Positions 7,493 to 14,207 of a stretch of DNA of 23,416 bases are shown here, in pieces. Origin of the DNA: an uncultured Phascolarctobacterium sp. (GTDB lineage: Bacteria; Bacillota; Negativicutes; Acidaminococcales; Acidaminococcaceae). The position numbers were made by a program, and so were the translations under genes. The stretch is from contig URXA01000020.1 in NCBI GenBank assembly GCA_900551745.1, forward strand, positions 1-23,416. Reading direction: 5' to 3'. Below the pieces are notes generated by a model, which saw nothing but the letters and a program-made list of their open reading frames with translations, did not search any database and was not told the DNA's origin. How positions within the stretch are numbered: position 1 is the first letter of the stretch; the number at the start of each line of letters is the position of its first letter.

Positions 7493-8191
7493 GCAGCTTT
7501 CTTGGAAGAAAGCTGCGCAAAGATTTTTTTCTTAAATGTTCATTTCTTTTAGCGGTAAAAGAAACGAACCAATCTACAGAGGCTCATTGTGCAATCGCCT
7601 CTTACGCTGTCCGTTTTACCCTTGCGTTATTCACGGCGTTACACTTGTGACTAATGCGGTAAAAAGGCAATAAAAGCCGGCACGTCGCAGATTTTTATTT
7701 TGCATCGCTCAACGGCGGCTCCGCGAAACTTGCCTGCAAGCAGGCTTCGGACAAGTCACTCCGCTTTCGCCTTATTCGCTTCGCACATAACAAAATCTGC
7801 TCAATGTGCTCTAACACCATACGCTTTAGTGCTTTGGTAAATAATCAATGATAACAACAGGCAGTCGATACTGTGCTGCCGAAAGTCATAGCTGAATAGT
7901 ATGATGCAGAGGGGAAGCGCACATTGTGATCCAGTCTGTTGTGTGCGATGCGAGCTGTAAGTGCTGGAGGGACTGTTTGAGGCATTGACGATTCGCAGCT
8001 AAAGCTTTTCTTTGTACTGCAATGCCGAGTTGCCCGGAAGACGGACAGCGAGCAAAGCTAAACAGGACTTGTCACAGTGCGCAAAGTTCTTTGTTGACTT
8101 TCTTTCAAGAAAGTCTAAAGCGATTTTTACCGCTAAAAGAAATGAACATTTAAGATATGGTATTCTTTACTGACTTTCTTGCAAGAAAGTC
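7493..8191. repeat. Gene-free repeat-like block bounded by inverted repeats
   Basis: About 700 bases without a convincing gene. A 30-nt stretch at 7531-7560 recurs as its exact reverse complement at 8125-8154. Outside it on the left is a hairpin with 11-bp arms (7493-7516, GCAGCTTTCTT/AAGAAAGCTGC). On the right are two near-identical palindromes, 8096-8115 (GACTTTCTTTCAAGAAAGTC) and 8172-8191 (GACTTTCTTGCAAGAAAGTC). The interior is mixed in composition, with many short inverted and direct words (for example GCCTGCAAGCAGGC near 7733-7746). It resembles dispersed non-coding repeats of Firmicutes rather than an insertion sequence: no transposase frame and no target duplication are visible. It separates the DUF1659 operon from the amidase gene. 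Confidence 0.6.
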
Positions 8192-8255
8192 TAAAAAAGC
8201 TAAAGAAAAATAAAAAAGATTGAAGAAAACATTAAAAGAAAACATCGTGTTCTTT

Positions 8256-8291
8256 AAAAAGCAGCCCTTTTAAACAAGGAGGCTGCTTTTT
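8256..8291 (-). terminator. Terminator overlapping the end of the amidase gene
   Basis: AAAAAGCAGCC (8256-8266) pairs with GGCTGCTTTTT (8281-8291) around a 14-nt loop that contains the amidase stop codon. Read leftwards, the stem ends in a run of five Ts. Confidence 0.7.
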
Positions 8292-8833
8292 GCATACCAC
8301 AGGGCCTTGCCCCTGATGACCTGCCCGCCGGGCTTCATTGCTCCGTCGCCTGGTGAATCGCGCAGATACCATAAGTCCCAGCGGGTTTCGGCATCGCCGC
8401 TGTACGGTCCGTAGCCGTCGATAAGCGCGGCTTCGCAGTGAGTAAGCACGTTCCAGCGGTCGATCGGGATATTGAGCCCCTGCGCCAGCTTGGCGACTAA
8501 TTTACCTGCGGCGTCGATCTGGCGGGGTGTGGGCGGAAACTTGCCGAACTCAGTATCTCTGCCGTTATGGGGCAGCGCGCCGCAGGCGCAGCAGAGAGCG
8601 ATACCGATAGCGCCGGTATTGCGGTGCCAGGTATGGCTTTTAAGCTCGGTGAGCTGCGTGCAGGTCTGGTAAACGCTGCCGTCGGCGTCGATGTTGAAAT
8701 GGTAGTCGTCGTAAAGCTGGCCGTAACGCCCGGCGGTCCAGTGCAGATAGATCTGCGAGATGCGGTTGCGCCCCAGGGCGGCAAGTTCAGCGAGTTTGGC
8801 TGCTGTCAGCAGCGGTGCTGATGATATTTGCAT
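8270..8833 (-). CDS. N-acetylmuramoyl-L-alanine amidase (Amidase_2 fold), endolysin-like
   Basis: Protein of 187 aa. The start at 8833 is chosen for its ribosome binding site AAAGGAG; a longer frame from 8872 contains that site. It cleaves the bond between MurNAc and L-Ala in peptidoglycan. Family features: YLHWTAG at 29-35 with the first zinc ligand His31, NTGAIGIALCC at 72-82, PTPRQIDAAGKL at 101-112, and LTHCEAA around His132 followed by DGYGP and RWDLW, whose Asp153 is the likely third ligand. There is no signal peptide, no membrane anchor and no wall-binding repeat, as in phage endolysins that need a holin. It lies near the YvrJ gene (a small membrane protein), so a lysis or cell-wall role controlled with that operon is possible. 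Enzyme family is secure; phage origin is inferred. Confidence 0.85.
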   Translation of the reverse strand: MQISSAPLLTAAKLAELAALGRNRISQIYLHWTAGRYGQLYDDYHFNIDADGSVYQTCTQLTELKSHTWHRNTGAIGIALCCACGALPHNGRDTEFGKFPPTPRQIDAAGKLVAKLAQGLNIPIDRWNVLTHCEAALIDGYGPYSGDAETRWDLWYLRDSPGDGAMKPGGQVIRGKALWYAKSSLLV

Positions 8834-9287
8834 AGTGAGGCTCCTTTCCTGTGAGTTTGGAGAGCAGGCCATTATTTTAACGCACTCCGTTCAGCATTTT
8901 GATGTGCTGTGGCACCCTCTCACTCTTATATGGCTTTTTAGGCCCTGTTTTTTAACCTGCCGGCAGGAAAAATTTAAAAAGTGTAAAATTTGCTCTTCTA
9001 AGCGGCGGATAAAAATTATTTATGTAAAGGGGGTTAAAAATGACCTTGTAAAAAGCCATATAAGAGTAGGGGATATTATTACTGACGCAGTAAGCATACC
9101 GAATCTTTAAAATCTTAAAGACCTTTAGCATCTCTTAAAGCTTTTAAATCATTAAAATCTGTAAATCCTTCACACATACTTATGATTTTGACTTGGAGGT
9201 TTTAAGTGTTAATAATGGTTTTGTATTACTGATCTGCGTTAGTATTGATACTTACACCCTAAATTCAGCGAAAGCAGGTAAAAAAAC
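8834..9287. other. Intergenic region between divergent amidase and regulator genes
   Basis: About 450 bases that must contain promoters for the minus-strand amidase and the plus-strand genes from 9288. It holds the inverted-repeat element at 8922-9067. After that comes an AT-rich stretch (9105-9170) in which TTAAAG/TTAAAA words recur several times. A GGGGG followed by ATG at 9041 encodes only three residues. No convincing sigma-A promoter was found, which would fit use of the alternative sigma factor encoded downstream. Confidence 0.4.
8922..9067. repeat. Short inverted-repeat element (146 bp)
   Basis: ACTCTTATATGGCTTTTTA at 8922-8940 recurs as its exact reverse complement at 9049-9067, a perfect 19-bp terminal inverted repeat enclosing 108 bases without a gene. 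Size and form fit a MITE, or a long stem structure in a transcript. No clear target-site duplication flanks it. Confidence 0.55.
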
Positions 9288-9614
9288 ATGAATGATTCTT
9301 TAGCTTCACAACAAAAATCTAAAAAGACGGGCGGCGATGTGCTGAGTGCCCGTCTTTTGTATTTGGCGCTGAAATGCCCCTTACTGCAGGGCAAACACTG
9401 CCAGACAGAGGCTGTGCGGCCAGTTGAGCCGCAGTCTGTCAAAACGGTGAAACCGCCGAGAAAGGACGATGCTTTAGTAGAACTGCGTATCGTTTTGCCT
9501 TATGGTCTGCGCAAGCAGGCACAGGACGAGCATATCAACTGCAGCGCTTTGTTCCGCAGGGCGCTTAAGCGCAGTTTAACGTCACGCCGCAGTTCAGGCG
9601 CAAGGTGTGACTAG
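9288..9614 (+). CDS. Probable ribbon-helix-helix-type protein
   Basis: A 108-aa basic protein. Residues 1-60 are polar and probably partly disordered. Residues 63-98 carry a pattern like the ribbon-helix-helix (CopG/Arc) fold: strand VELRIVLP, then helix YGLRKQAQDEH, a short turn with N-C-S, and helix ALFRRALKRSL. Such proteins bind DNA as dimers and often repress their own operon. It is first of a compact run (next gene overlaps by 1 base, then the sigma factor), so it may regulate this module. Start ATG at 9288 with a weak ribosome binding site (AGCAGG). The fold assignment is by eye and moderate. Confidence 0.6.
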   Translation: MNDSLASQQKSKKTGGDVLSARLLYLALKCPLLQGKHCQTEAVRPVEPQSVKTVKPPRKDDALVELRIVLPYGLRKQAQDEHINCSALFRRALKRSLTSRRSSGARCD

Positions 9615-9832
9615 TGGATCATTTTACAGCGATTGAAAATGCGTGGCTGGAACCTCCGCAGAGCCTGGAGGAAGCCGTGTACAGCTGTGAATTGTGTAAT
9701 GAGGCTGTTGGCGCCGGTGATTTGTATATTGAGCTGGATGGGCTCATTATTTGTATAGACTGTCTGGACAGCCTGACGGCGCGGGAGCTGGCAGTAGAGG
9801 TGTTGAATAATAAGATCACCGCAGCAGGGTGA
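9614..9832 (+). CDS. Small zinc-ribbon protein
   Basis: A 72-aa protein starting at GTG, which shares its first base with the preceding stop (TAGTG); AAGGTG just upstream is the likely ribosome binding site. Two Cys pairs, CELC (residues 25-28) and CIDC (46-49), lie 17 residues apart around a beta segment (DLYIELDGLIIC), which is a zinc-ribbon or treble-clef-like layout. The last part is an amphipathic helix. Small proteins of this form are frequent in phage and phage-derived modules and in sigma-factor neighbourhoods. Function unknown. The coupling to the ribbon-helix-helix gene and the 17-bp gap to the sigma gene support co-expression. Confidence 0.65.
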   Translation: MDHFTAIENAWLEPPQSLEEAVYSCELCNEAVGAGDLYIELDGLIICIDCLDSLTARELAVEVLNNKITAAG

Positions 9833-9849
9833 GATAAGGGGATGTATTG

Positions 9850-10503
9850 ATGACAGTTACTTGCACAGAAACAGCGGAGTGTGATAAATGGGCCGAAATA
9901 GTGGCTTTAGCGCAGCAGGGCAATAAAAAGATGCTGGGGGTGATTTTGCAGGCTTTTGATATCAAACTGCGTAAAATAGCACATACCAGTGCTTATAAAG
10001 GTTTTGCCGAGGATGGCGAGCAGATCGAAAGGATTGCTGTAGTAAAGGCGCTGGAAAAGTGGGGACAACGGCAGGATTTCGAGAAGCTGCCGGCTTTTAT
10101 CGTCAGTAAGTCGTATACGGCAATCAGCAGTGAATGGAAACGCCGGCATAAGGATGAAGAAATGACCTGCCCTTATGAAATAGAAAGCGGCTGTGAATTT
10201 GCAGAGGAAGTGCTGACGGCAGATGCGGCGCAGACGACGCGTACTTATTTTGAACAGCAGCAACTGCAGCAGGATTTTGCGGAAGTGCAGGAACTGCTGG
10301 TACAGCTTTCGCCCAAACAGGAAGAATTGATCGAACTGCATTTTTTAGAAGGCTGGAGCAACGGTGAACTGGCACAGAGATTTGGCGTCAGCCCGGCTGC
10401 GATCAGCAAAACAATCAAAAAAGGACTTACTAAGCTGCGGCAGCTGCTGCTTGCAGCGCATCAGGCCGAAAAACAGCGGGAAGCGGAAGAACTGCTGATG
10501 TAG
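9850..10503 (+). CDS. Sigma-70 family RNA polymerase sigma factor (alternative)
   Basis: Protein of 217 aa. The start ATG at 9850 has AAGGGG (9837-9842) upstream; a TTG at 9847 is less likely. Residues 10-100 form a helical region in the position of sigma region 2, poorly conserved (EQIERIAVVKALEKWGQ and AISSEWKRRHK can be seen). Residues 152-201 are a clear region 4 helix-turn-helix: LSPKQEELIELHFLEGWS, NGELAQRFGVSPAAISKTIK. Region 3 is absent, so the layout is like ECF or the small BotR/TcdR/UviA sigma factors that control toxin and bacteriocin release genes in Clostridia. It could direct polymerase to the amidase and DUF1659 operons close by. No anti-sigma gene is visible. It could also be a phage late-gene regulator of the same fold. 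Confidence 0.75.
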   Translation: MTVTCTETAECDKWAEIVALAQQGNKKMLGVILQAFDIKLRKIAHTSAYKGFAEDGEQIERIAVVKALEKWGQRQDFEKLPAFIVSKSYTAISSEWKRRHKDEEMTCPYEIESGCEFAEEVLTADAAQTTRTYFEQQQLQQDFAEVQELLVQLSPKQEELIELHFLEGWSNGELAQRFGVSPAAISKTIKKGLTKLRQLLLAAHQAEKQREAEELLM

Positions 10504-10547
10504 ATAAGCTGGAATATGGATCATCAGGCGCAGGCCGGCCGGCTGTT

Positions 10548-10694
10548 ATGGCACTGCCTGCCAGGGTGATCTGCCTGGGAAATGCGTTTGCCGCCGCCTG
10601 GACAGAGAACCCCGTAAGTGCGCCTGACCATATAAGCAAATCAGAGGCTGAAAATACTGCGAAGGATGTGCTGAAAAATGGAGAAACCTTATGA
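10548..10694 (+). CDS. Possible small protein overlapping the next start
   Basis: A 48-aa reading frame (begins MALPARVICLGNAFAAAW, ends KDVLKNGETL) that spans the gap between the sigma gene and the next gene and overlaps the latter by 17 bases. It has no strong ribosome binding site. The tight packing of this cluster and the plausible amino-acid composition speak for it; lack of homology evidence speaks against. Alternatively this stretch is only the leader of the next gene. Confidence 0.3.
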   Translation: MALPARVICLGNAFAAAWTENPVSAPDHISKSEAENTAKDVLKNGETL

Positions 10695-11223
10695 ACAGAT
10701 ACGGCGGATGGTAAAACTGTTTGAATATAACAGACTGAAGCTGCGGTTTAGAAACGAAGATGAACGGGCCAGGTTTATTGATGGCTGGGCAGAACACTTC
10801 TGCGAGACGGACGATGCCGAATGGAATATTGCCGTGACTATTATGACTGCCCGCCGCCGCGAACCGAACTTCTATAATATGGAAAAAGCCCTGCGTGAAG
10901 CGCAGGGCATAAGGAGGGAACGCAGACAGCAGGATGAATGGCGAGCAAAAGACAAAGGGAGTTTGCAGCAAGATCAGCGAGCAAATAATAACGCCGCAGA
11001 ACAAGGACGGGAGGAAAAGGAAAATAATAGAGCAAACGCCCAAATAAGCACAGCCAGAGAAATAAACAGCAATGCAACTACCGCCAACACCCAAAAAAGA
11101 GCCTTGCAGATGCAAGGCTCTTATAATTTGAAAACCACTCCGCCAAAAACACCCGAAGAAATAGCGCAGGAAGCATTGCTGCGCTATGAGAGGAGAGAAA
11201 AATTTTTTACAAAGAATTTTTAA
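10678..11223 (+). CDS. Hypothetical protein with low-complexity polar region
   Basis: A 181-aa protein, not recognised. Residues 1-85 look folded and helical (MEKPYEQIRRMVKLFEYNRL, then RFIDGWAEHFCETDDAEWN and a segment like NFYNMEKALREAQG). Residues 86-145 are low-complexity, rich in Q, N, R, A and E and probably disordered. The last 35 residues return to a charged helix (EEIAQEALLRYERREKF). AAGGATG upstream may serve as ribosome binding site. A perfect 12-bp hairpin (11097-11122) lies in the coding sequence where the low-complexity part ends. It closes the sigma-factor gene run. The layout would suit a phage-type replication or packaging accessory protein, but nothing proves that. Confidence 0.6.
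   Translation: MEKPYEQIRRMVKLFEYNRLKLRFRNEDERARFIDGWAEHFCETDDAEWNIAVTIMTARRREPNFYNMEKALREAQGIRRERRQQDEWRAKDKGSLQQDQRANNNAAEQGREEKENNRANAQISTAREINSNATTANTQKRALQMQGSYNLKTTPPKTPEEIAQEALLRYERREKFFTKNF
11091..11122 (-). terminator. Terminator-like hairpin inside a plus-strand gene, oriented leftwards
   Basis: AAGAGCCTTGCA (11097-11108) pairs perfectly with TGCAAGGCTCTT (11111-11122). Read on the minus strand the hairpin is followed by TTTTTTGGG, so it has the form of a minus-strand terminator, although no minus-strand gene lies to its right. On the plus strand it has no T-run. Confidence 0.5.
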
Positions 11224-11234
11224 TGTATTATAAT
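11206..11234 (+). promoter_or_regulatory. Sigma-A promoter of the PLD nuclease gene
   Basis: TTTACA (11206-11211), 17-bp spacer, perfect TATAAT (11229-11234). It overlaps the end of the preceding gene and starts transcription about 45 bases before the ATG at 11287, so the defence gene has its own vegetative promoter. Confidence 0.75.
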
Positions 11235-11286
11235 AGTTGCATACAAGTTATAGTTTATATGATTTTTAGTTAGTGAGGCGATAAGG

Positions 11287-12828
11287 ATGTTAAAACTTAT
11301 TTCAAAAGAACATAGCCAACAAATAGTGGAGTTATTTGCAAATGCTCAAAAGGATATAAATATTGTCAGTCCTTTCATTGGAATGGACATGGCAAATCTA
11401 TTATGTCAGTGTTTAGCAAATAATAATCAAATATCTTGCAAGATTATTACAAGATTTTACAGAGAAGATTTCATAAGCGGTGTCAGCGATCTGCGGGCTT
11501 TGAAAAAATTAGTAGAAGCTGGTGTTGATATTTATCTTTTAAACAAATTGCATACAAAGTTATATCTCTTTGACAAATCAACAGCTATGATCGGTTCTGC
11601 AAACTTTACTTCTGGTGGGTTTAGATTCAATCACGAGCTATCTTTAATGATCAAAGAAGAAACTGAAGTCTTGGCTGAAATACAGTCATATTTTGATGAT
11701 TTAGTTGAGCAAATTGAATTATTAGGTGAATTTAAACTTACGCTAGAAAGAATTCAGTCTGAGATAAAAGAAACAAACAGACTAAGAGATTTAAGAACAG
11801 ATAGTAAAACAACTTTTAAAAATAATACAAAATTTGGCGCTGATATTGATCAAACTTTGATAACTTTGGAAAATGAAAATATCACAGATCCTATTCAGCA
11901 TTTTATAATAGGTGATTCAAAGAAATCAATTGAAGGTGTAGGCCCAAATATCTGGTTAAAATTTGAAGGAGAGGCATCTTCTAGATTTAGTGTTAAAGAG
12001 AGATATTCGCCTACAATAACAAACAAATTTAAATGTGGGATAACTTGCTTTCCTGATAAAAACCAGCGACTAAATATTGCGGACAACGACTATATATATT
12101 TGGCTCTTGTAAGTCGTACAGATCAAGGAACTCCTGTTTCTCCTATAATAGTTGGGCGCGGAATTACAGAGGGATATAAAGAAAAGAATTTTGCAGATGA
12201 TTCTATGAAGAAGAAATACACTTGGATGGAACATTACCCTTTATTTTGTGTTTATAAGGAATTTGAATATTTGGATACAGAAATTGAAAACGGAATTCCA
12301 TTAGCAGAAATATTGAGTAAAGTTGGTTCAAAAACTTATATATCTTCATGTGAGGAGAATCGCAGTTTGCAGGAGTTGATGAAAGTTCATTATCAAAAAG
12401 CCTATATAACGTTAACAAATGATGCCAAAAAATATATTGATGAAGTTTTTGATCAGCTGGTCAGAAAATATGGAAGCATCCATCTGTCTGAAACTAATTC
12501 AACTGTTGATTTAGATGAGAAATCTTTATTAGAGAAAAAGTTCAGGAATAAAATAATGGATTCCTATAAAATTGCTCAAAAAGACTTGAATTATAATCCC
12601 AAATTATATATTCAGATGATTGAAGACAAAGGAGCGGTTGCAGCAGCAAAAGCTTTAATCAATAACCCAAAAGTATCATCAGGGTTTGAGAAACTATGGG
12701 AAAAGAATCGCCTTGATCTATCTCTTGAGGCAACAGTTCTTAACGAAGAATTTCGCACCTTATTTACTGCTGAAGAAATTGAAATATGCCGATCAAGGCT
12801 TGAAGGATGCGATTATAAAATTGATTGA
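11287..12828 (+). CDS. PLD-family nuclease with large C-terminal region
   Basis: Protein of 513 aa. Residues 1-135 form one phospholipase-D-like domain with a complete HKD motif: His89-x-Lys91-x4-Asp96-x6-Gly103-Ser104-x-Asn106 (LHTKLYLFDKSTAMIGSANF). Only one HKD is present, so it would act as a dimer, like the nucleases Nuc, BfiI and NgoFVII. Residues 140-185 look like a coiled helix. Residues about 205-340 form a beta-rich domain (GVGPNIWLKFEGEAS, IYLALVSRTDQGT, VGRGITEG) that could be a PUA/EVE-like nucleic-acid-binding fold; this is inference. The C-terminal 150 residues are helical. AT-rich codon use differs from the GC-rich ECF genes, suggesting transfer. It has its own promoter and precedes a restriction-modification operon, so a role in DNA defence is likely. 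No phospholipase role is expected. Confidence 0.75.
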   Translation: MLKLISKEHSQQIVELFANAQKDINIVSPFIGMDMANLLCQCLANNNQISCKIITRFYREDFISGVSDLRALKKLVEAGVDIYLLNKLHTKLYLFDKSTAMIGSANFTSGGFRFNHELSLMIKEETEVLAEIQSYFDDLVEQIELLGEFKLTLERIQSEIKETNRLRDLRTDSKTTFKNNTKFGADIDQTLITLENENITDPIQHFIIGDSKKSIEGVGPNIWLKFEGEASSRFSVKERYSPTITNKFKCGITCFPDKNQRLNIADNDYIYLALVSRTDQGTPVSPIIVGRGITEGYKEKNFADDSMKKKYTWMEHYPLFCVYKEFEYLDTEIENGIPLAEILSKVGSKTYISSCEENRSLQELMKVHYQKAYITLTNDAKKYIDEVFDQLVRKYGSIHLSETNSTVDLDEKSLLEKKFRNKIMDSYKIAQKDLNYNPKLYIQMIEDKGAVAAAKALINNPKVSSGFEKLWEKNRLDLSLEATVLNEEFRTLFTAEEIEICRSRLEGCDYKID

Positions 12829-12872
12829 TTATTTTAAAAAGTCTCTTCAAGGATGAAAGCTAAATTAAAATG

Positions 12873-12901
12873 ATGACAAGCTAAACTTTTTAATTTATAA
12901 T
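12873..12901 (+). promoter_or_regulatory. Promoter of the restriction-modification operon
   Basis: ATGACA (12873-12878), 17-bp spacer, perfect TATAAT (12896-12901), about 33 bases before the TTG start of the XRE regulator. It would drive regulator, methyltransferase, endonuclease and perhaps vsr. Confidence 0.7.
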
Positions 12902-12933
12902 ATTAACATAGTTTTCTGTGGGGGTGTATTGTA

Positions 12934-13143
12934 TTGACAATAGCAGAAGAAATTAAAGTCCTGTGTGCAAGATTAAATATAAGTACTGCCGAACTGGCAA
13001 GACGAACAGGTCAATCACCTCAGAATTTCAGTTCTAAATTAAAGCGTGGAAGTTTCACAATAGAAGATTTAGAAGAAATGGCAAATGCCTGCGGGGTAAA
13101 ATTTGAGCGAGCGTTCGTTCTGGAGAATGGAGAGAAAATTTAA
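12934..13143 (+). CDS. XRE-family helix-turn-helix regulator (controller-like)
   Basis: A 69-aa protein starting at TTG (12934), 7 nt after GGGGGTG; no alternative ATG precedes the conserved part. Nearly the whole protein is a Cro/cI helix-turn-helix: TIAEEIKVLCARLNIS, then TAELARRTGQSPQNFSSKLK (recognition helix) and TIEDLEEMANACGVKFERAF. It binds DNA as a dimer. Its stop overlaps the methyltransferase start (TAATG), the arrangement of controller (C) proteins, which set the timing between methylation and cutting after a restriction-modification system enters a new cell. The controller role is inferred from position; no C-box repeat was clearly identified upstream. Confidence 0.8.
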   Translation: MTIAEEIKVLCARLNISTAELARRTGQSPQNFSSKLKRGSFTIEDLEEMANACGVKFERAFVLENGEKI

Positions 13144-14195
13144 TGGTGTTTGAACTTGGTGAATTATTCTGCGGCCCTGGTGGGCTGGCTTATGGAGCAA
13201 CGACAGCAGATATAGGATTGGACAATTTTAAGATTATTCATAAGTGGGCTAATGATTATGACAGAGATACCTGCGATACATATATCCATAATATATCTCC
13301 GGATTCTCCTGAAAGCGTCATTTGCGGTGATGTTAGAAAATTGGATATTGACAGCTTAGGACCAATAAATGCTCTTGCGTTTGGATTTCCATGCAATGAT
13401 TTCAGTGTTGTAGGAGAACAGAAAGGGTTTGAAGGAACGTTCGGTCCTTTATATTCTTATGGGATAAAGGTATTAAAAAAACATAGACCTATGTGGTTTC
13501 TGGCCGAAAATGTCGGCGGGTTAAAAAGTGCTAACGATGGTTCTGCCTTTCAGAAAATATTAAAAGATATGAAAGCGGCAGGTTATCGTACATATCCTCA
13601 TCTATATAAATTTGAGGAGTATGGAGTGCCTCAGTCAAGACACAGGGTTATTATTATCGGCATTCGCAAGGATTTGAAGTATGAGTATAAAATTCCGTCT
13701 CCGGTACCGTATAAGGGAATTGATAATACCAGCGGTACTGCGCTTGAAGTACCTCCTATTGCACCGGATGCTTTTAATAATGAACTGACAAAGCAGTCTG
13801 CAAGAGTTGTAGAACGGTTAACTTATATTAATCCTGGTGAAAATGCGTTTAATGCGAACTTGCCGGAGCATTTGCAGCTTAATGTAAGAGGTGCTAAAAT
13901 CAGTCAGATATATAAACGGCTTGATCCGGCAAAACCTGCATATACGGTTACTGGCTCGGGCGGTGGAGGAACACATATTTATCATTATGCTGAACCACGA
14001 GCATTAACAAATAGAGAACGGGCAAGATTACAGACATTTCCTGACAGCTATGAGTTTCTTGGAAGCAAAGAAAGTGTAAGGAAACAAATAGGCATGGCAG
14101 TTCCCTGTCTTGGTGCAAAAATTATATTTGAAGCTATATTAAAAACCTTTGCAGGCATAGATTACGAAAGCATTCCAGCAAATATTAATGAATAG
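13143..14195 (+). CDS. DNA (cytosine-5-)-methyltransferase
   Basis: Protein of 350 aa, normal length. It transfers a methyl group from S-adenosylmethionine to C5 of cytosine in a specific DNA site. Motifs in order: I (ELFCGPGGL, 7-15, cofactor binding), IV (GFPCNDFSVVG, catalytic Cys84), VI (AENVGGL, 121-127), VIII (QSRHRVIIIG, 164-173), IX (RALTNRERARLQTFPD, 286-301) and X (KQIGMAVPCLGAKI, 314-327; M-A in place of the usual N-A). The stretch about 178-262 is the target-recognition region and is short. Its ATG overlaps the regulator stop, and the endonuclease follows after a 12-bp gap, so it is the modification half of this system. The Vsr gene downstream fits repair of T:G mismatches created when 5-methylcytosine deaminates. 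The target sequence cannot be read from the protein. Confidence 0.93.
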   Translation: MVFELGELFCGPGGLAYGATTADIGLDNFKIIHKWANDYDRDTCDTYIHNISPDSPESVICGDVRKLDIDSLGPINALAFGFPCNDFSVVGEQKGFEGTFGPLYSYGIKVLKKHRPMWFLAENVGGLKSANDGSAFQKILKDMKAAGYRTYPHLYKFEEYGVPQSRHRVIIIGIRKDLKYEYKIPSPVPYKGIDNTSGTALEVPPIAPDAFNNELTKQSARVVERLTYINPGENAFNANLPEHLQLNVRGAKISQIYKRLDPAKPAYTVTGSGGGGTHIYHYAEPRALTNRERARLQTFPDSYEFLGSKESVRKQIGMAVPCLGAKIIFEAILKTFAGIDYESIPANINE

Positions 14196-14207
14196 GCGGT
14201 GCCCTTG

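Noticed and set aside
7460..8200. CRISPR array in the repeat-rich block
   Set aside because: The repeats are inverted and few, without regular spacers; no cas genes are present.
9041..9052. Start codon after GGGGG that might begin a small gene
   Set aside because: The frame ends after three residues (ATG ACC TTG TAA).
8472..9110. Plus-strand frames across the amidase gene
   Set aside because: They are antisense to a clear Amidase_2 protein and contain no recognisable motifs.
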